In this document: one piece after another, positions 59,521 through 64,000 of the stretch
Numbering within the stretch: the stretch's first letter is position 1
Layout: the number at the start of each line of letters is the position of its first letter
Source: Wurfbainia villosa
Lineage: Eukaryota > Streptophyta > Magnoliopsida > Zingiberales > Zingiberaceae
DNA length: 64,000 nt
NCBI GenBank assembly: GCA_025175895.1
Contig: CM046006.1
Location: forward strand, 70,080,288 to 70,144,287
Direction: 5' to 3'
Translations under genes and position numbers: made by a program
The notes under the pieces: model-generated
Told to the model about the DNA's origin: nothing
Databases searched by the model: none
The model's input: only the letters and a program-made list of their open reading frames with translations

Positions 59521-60356
59521 TAAAAAATTTGGTCCCCAAATTTCTTACTCAAATGCATAATGAGTAAGAGATACCACAAGTACTGAAAAATATATCTCAC
59601 GCACCTTAAGTAAACAGGTGGGGGGTATTGAGCTCTGATCTTTTCCTCAAGCTCCCAAGTAGCCTCCTCATTGATGTGGTGACTCCACCCGACTTTAACG
59701 AGTCGCACAGTCTGGTTCTGAAACTATCGTTCTTTGTGATCCAGAATCCGTATCGGAACCTCTTCGTAAGTAGCATCAGGTTGAATGAAACCTAACACAT
59801 CTGACAAAATATGTGTAGAGTCTGACATATACTTCCTCAGCATGGACACATGAAACACATCATGGATACCAGCCAAGGACGATGGTAGCGCTAGGCGGTA
59901 AGCGATTGCTCTGATCCTCTCCAAAATCTCGAAAGGCCCAATGTACCTTGGAGCTAACTTACCACGGAGGCCAAATCTCTTTACCCCTTTCGTGGGTGAG
60001 ACTTGCAGGAATACATGGTCACCAATAGAGAACTCCCGAGGTCTCCGTCTCCGATCTGCATAACTCTTTTGATGATCCTGCGCCTCTGCCATCCTTCGTT
60101 CGATAGTACGGACCAACTCTACCTCATGCTGAGCTCTATGGGGTCCTAGCAACTGGGCCTCCCCAACCTCCTCCCAGAGGGTGGGTGTACGATACTGTCT
60201 ACCATATAATGCTTCAAACGGGGTCATTTGGATAGCCGAATGATATCTATTATTGTAGGCGAATTCCACTAACGGCAAGTTATCCTCCCAGTTGCCCCCG
60301 AAATCCAAAATGATATGCTTGCACTTCCATTTCAGAATTGGAATTTCCTGAAGCAT
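59517..60356 (-). pseudogene. Integrase C-terminal domain plus chromodomain, one in-frame stop
   Basis: The frame 60356-59724 reads LPLVEFAYNNRYHSAIQMTPFEALYGRQ, QKSYADRRRRPREFSIGDHVFLQVSPTKG, KLAPRYIGPFEILERI and HDVFHVSMLRKYMSDSTHIL, all typical of the C-terminal half of Ty3/Gypsy integrase including the GPY/F motif (RYIGPFEIL). A single TAG follows, and the same frame continues 59708-59517 with VRLVKVGWSHHINEEATWELEEKIRAQYP, a chromodomain with the WELE block, then an unrelated tail. The chromodomain directs integration towards heterochromatic histone marks. The order and the CHD at the pol C-terminus define a chromovirus. Confidence 0.85.
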
Positions 60357-61950
60357 CTCTTCCTTAAACTAATGCAACTCCGGAAACCACTATCCTCCTC
60401 GAAGTCAGAGACGGAGAATTATCTTTTCACAAGAGAAGTCCATCTATCGTCTAAAATCCACTCCACCACACACTCTGTAAGTGCATGGGAGGCTATCGCG
60501 ACCAAACTTCCTTGTTACAACCGTTCGTGTTCCAGCTACTCTATAGTAGTTATCCAGTAGTTAGCCAAAATCCCATGAGCATTCCTGCTCCTCACCTCTA
60601 CAAAACAACATAATCACTGCTAAGTCCACGTCATCTATATGACGGCTTATCTCGTCGTTCTTTAACTGTCGTAAGCTTAGGATACGTCTTATTCAATAGC
60701 ATCGGAATCGTTCCGATCTCCGAAATGATGCATCCATGTACACTACCCTTCCATCCACACTAGAATGATTAACTAACACTGATGCAAAAGTCAACCATCG
60801 TCTAAGCCCTGAAACTAGTTTCACAAGCTTCAGACCAAGTAAATTCCATCACCTTCCTGGTCCAATCAGTCAGCGATGTAGTACCACTAGAGCATCCTAT
60901 CCATATCTATGATAATAATCAAATCAATACCAGGAAACCACCATCTACGGTGACTGAGTGCGCAACTCTAACTACCACCATCAACAGTGGCCAAGTTATG
61001 TAACTCCAACGACCATAACTGATCCAATCGTGTCCAAAATACATGACTTTCCAAATCCCTAGATGACTAAGTCGTCAATAAGTCTAATAAGATAATCAAA
61101 AGCTCATACAGTTCATACCAAATATAAAATTATCGTCGCTACACACTTGTATTCTCTTTACTCTAGGCTGATGATATAATAATCATCACAATGACAATGA
61201 TAATTGTATGACACTATGTCACTACAATATCAACACACCGGTCATAAATCAATCCTAGAGTATACAAAGGTGTCCTATAGCTGATCTAAATAGATCTTCT
61301 ATCCACAACGAAGGATATTCATTTCCTTCTATAACTACCATATTTTATCATCGATAATCAATGCATAACCTCAAAGGTCCATCTCTCTTTTAACAAAGAG
61401 TTCCGGATCTTCTCTAGAAGAAATACTGGGACAGATAAATATCCCATCCAACACCTCCTATAATAAGGTAAAACGATCTTTCATTGTCTTGACTAGTGTA
61501 GGTATACACACCTTATCCATAACCAAATCACTAATAGTAGGGACTGATATTCTTTGAGGGTTTACTCCTTGACTTTCAAATGGGTGGCTAGCAGGCCAAA
61601 TCCCTAGCTTCCTAATTCGACATCAGTCGACACCTCTAAAGAGTCCATACTTCTGAAATCATGGTTAGATTCCGCAAGGTCAATACGTCGTCGATCTCGT
61701 CCACGACCATGAGTAGGGGCAATTTCACTAGGTAGCATTTCCTACAATGAGTAAGTATCTAACAAGAACATAATGTCAACTTCCTATTACATAAGAAAAA
61801 TATGGTAACCACTAAAGACAATACTTTTCCTATAGCTCAGAGATATCCTTCAGCTTGTCTGATCCCAAAACACAAGAACTCCCAAAAATCCAAGGAAAAG
61901 AAAATCCTCGAAACACAAAACCCACAAACCAAAATCGCAAACCAATAAAA
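60357..61950 (-). pseudogene. Decayed pol region with an RT fragment
   Basis: LCIDYR is readable on the minus strand at 61351-61368 and EYPSLWIEDLF nearby, the same RT fragment as at 14100-14240. Blocks at 60390-61450 align by eye with 13230-14300 in the first chromovirus, in the same order. No intact frame. Confidence 0.55.
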
Positions 61951-62586
61951 TTGTCATGCCTCGGGGGCATATCTGTCATCCAAATGATGGAGGAGCCCCT
62001 CAGTGATAATATTCAGAAATACATGGAGCAGATCTGGTAAAAACCTCGAAATAAAAATAGAAATACAAGTATTTTATTAACTGCATGCATGCACGACTAA
62101 ACATAAATCAATTAAAGTAAAATAGTTTTATGACACCAAATCAAATTGCGATAAAATCCAAAGTGCATAAACAAAATGCAATATCGATAAAGTAAATAAA
62201 GCGACATCTCGACGATGCAGTGGGACAAGCACGACGATGCAGTGGGACAAGCACGATAAGGGACTCTCTGAGCGACACGAAGGTAGGTCAACAGGACACG
62301 TCCTCCATCAGTTAACCTAGAGGATAAGTGAGGAGGTGGTGAGTACAACCACTCAGTGGATGGATAGACAATAGTGCATAATCGTAATGCACATAATGGA
62401 AGTCAAAGGAAAGAAACTAGAGTAACCCAACCCTCAGAGTATCAATATCAGTCTGCAACTAACCTGGTCAGCAGTATAACAAATATACCCACAATATACA
62501 CAACCACTGCAATCTACAAGCAACACACATCCAGATACCACGATAAAGCCTCGTGGCTCTTGAGATAATACAAAGGGAACTATCTA

Positions 62587-62820
62587 TTAGCTACCGCGAA
62601 CGGAACTCGTGGGTCGACAATCAATATACTAAGCACTGTCTACGCGCAACTACATGCTACCATGAATGAGACTCGTGGGTAGACAGGCAGTAGAAAGACT
62701 CAATGTCTGCGGGCAACGATATGCTACAACGAATGGGTCTTGTGGACAGATAACGCATATAGATATCTAGTTATTGACTGCATGCAACAACATGCTACCA
62801 CTAATGGGTCGCGTGGGCAG
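62587..62820. repeat. Diverged tandem repeat of about 68 bp
   Basis: Four units with ACATGCTACCAxxAATGGGTCTCGTGGGxAGAC-type sequence, spaced about 65-71 bp, with another isolated copy near 63211 (ACATGCTACCATGAACAGATCTCGTGGG). Confidence 0.7.
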
Positions 62821-62836
62821 TCGATTATCCTAGGTT

Positions 62837-63190
62837 GTTAAGCCCAGGATTATCCAATACATCTAGCATAGAACGACTATCAAAGTCGATAAAGATTGTC
62901 GATATACAATTAATCCCATTGAGGCGGTCAAGCGAGGGTTTCAACACCTCTAATACGAAATGTTTACCAAAGTCGATAAAGATCATCGACTTATAAATAA
63001 ATACATCGAGATGGTTAAGTCTAGGGTTCCAACCCTTCTAACATGAACGGTTATCAAGGTCGATAAAAAAAAATTCATAAGTCATAGGGTTTCGTCCCAG
63101 CTAATAGGAAACATCTATCAAGGCTAATAAGGACAACCCCTCTACTAACAAGCACGACAAGAGGGTTAAGCCTAAATTATATAATTTCTA
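62837..63190. repeat. Diverged tandem repeat of about 75-100 bp
   Basis: GTTAAGCCCAGG-like starts occur at 62837, 62937, 63014 and 63165, with ATCAAAGTCGATAAAGAT inside the units (CAAAGTCGATAAAGATCATCGAC in the second). Copies are 60-75 percent alike by eye. Confidence 0.6.
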
Positions 63191-64000
63191 CCAGTTTAAT
63201 CATGTATGCTATAACATGCTACCATGAACAGATCTCGTGGGTACTTAAGATGTAAAGTAGCTGTCTAGCTATAGACGTCATACGAATCCGATTATCACCA
63301 ACTCCGAACGGATAACACAAGAGTATAACCTTACGGTAGGTCATCTCAACCATAATTGGGAGGCATGATTGACCACAAATATACAAAGCACCTATAGGGA
63401 AACACTACTGTAAACTTTTCTCAACCACGATTGGGTGATAAGTTGGCAGTCGATAGATATGCATATCGTTATATACCCTCTAAGGATTAATCGCCTTCTA
63501 ATCATACGACCTCTACTAGTTCGATCACCATATCAACTGAAATAGTAAATGGATAATCATATATCAATAAGCACATCCGGATTATTATGCCTAGGGTTCC
63601 AACACCTAGGGGTTTTACTAATGTTTCATTCCTAAGATTCGCTCCTACGGAACAACCTCATCTAAGTTATTCTATCCCTACTAGTCTCCATCATGGTATC
63701 CACCGCAATAACACATAACCAAATAAACACATAACAACGATATCTAATAAACGACAACCTAGTCATACTAATAGAAATTAATGGCTGAAATTAATTAGGG
63801 TATAACTATAGGAGGTCATGGCAGTACAAAGTCAAAGCAATATGCTATAGAGCATCAAGTGCAAATATACCCTAAACCACGTAAACAATGTAATCATATC
63901 ATCATGCTCTAAATCTAAAGAATTTATCTCTAGAATTTATTCACCTGTTAGCCGTCTGGAGATGTCCTGTCGCTGCCAAATCCCCAAATTGACCTCATCA

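Larger units (their letters stand above)
57361..64000 (-). mobile_element. Chromovirus-type Ty3/Gypsy element, right end outside the window or recombinant
   Basis: The left end is an LTR (57361-59506) followed by a purine tract and an integrase-chromodomain ORF, all in minus orientation. The pol region runs to about 61900. At 61951 a sequence starting TGTCATGCCTCGGGGGCAT begins, in the position of a 5' LTR, but it does not match the left LTR beyond the common head. Either the true 5' LTR is beyond the window, or the region joins parts of two related elements. Confidence 0.7.
61951..64000 (-). repeat. LTR-like sequence of another chromoviral family
   Basis: Begins TGTCATGCCTCGGGGG after AACCAATAAAAT, which resembles the CCACTAAAGT that separates the primer site from the LTR at 16593-16599. 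The expected primer site itself is not recognisable. Inside are two sets of diverged tandem repeats (62587-62820 and 62837-63180). It runs off the window. Confidence 0.45.

Overview
The window is repeat-dominated nuclear DNA of a flowering plant. Almost every recognisable coding trace belongs to a transposable element: Ty1/Copia (Sirevirus-type and Tork/Angela-like), Ty3/Gypsy chromoviruses with a chromodomain, a hAT transposase and a Transposase_28 ('gypsy-type transposon') reading frame. The only trace of an ordinary host gene is the first 26 codons of a C2H2 zinc-finger gene at the left edge. Its GC-rich codon use would suit a monocot, but the species cannot be fixed from the sequence. No rRNA, tRNA, CRISPR or bacterial-type feature was seen.

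Layout. 1-79 (minus): 5' end of a GIS/ZFP8-like zinc-finger gene, with promoter-like DNA up to about 660. 80-6734: non-coding DNA with diverged tandem repeats (2283-2570, 4320-4960), a dispersed repeat (2650-3190) and an old Sirevirus-type LTR (5170-5736). 6735-8592 and 20173-20606 (plus): one decayed hAT transposase, split by an 11.6-kb chromovirus (8593-20172, minus, LTRs of about 3.6 kb, TSD GTCTT). 20907-47816: a degenerate Copia element C2 (plus, LTRs of about 2.2 kb). It carries Sirevirus S1 (21901-30632, minus, TSD CAACC) in its 5' LTR and Sirevirus S2 (34401-43256, minus, TSD ATGAA) in its integrase. 47817-52640: AT-rich DNA without a convincing gene, with a second copy of the 2650-3190 repeat. 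52780-57346: an LTR-like segment and a plus-strand Transposase_28 element with its own TATA box, a small intron, a coiled-coil region and a proline-rich ORF. 57361-64000: a second chromovirus (minus) with a 2.1-kb 3' LTR, an integrase-chromodomain ORF with one stop, decayed RT, and from 61951 an LTR-like sequence of a different family.

The insertion history can be read directly. Each insertion has a target-site duplication, and three can be checked against the uninterrupted sequence: the hAT frame resumes after the chromovirus, the C2 integrase resumes after S2, and the intact right LTR of C2 shows the empty site of S1. The order is hAT first and chromovirus later; C2 first, then S1 and S2. 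S2 is young by LTR similarity (roughly 8 substitutions in about 1,050 bp by eye). The two Sireviruses share three consecutive LTR stem-loops, two of which appear to covary; this is the most interesting signal I found. All elements carry stops or frameshifts, so none looks autonomous now.
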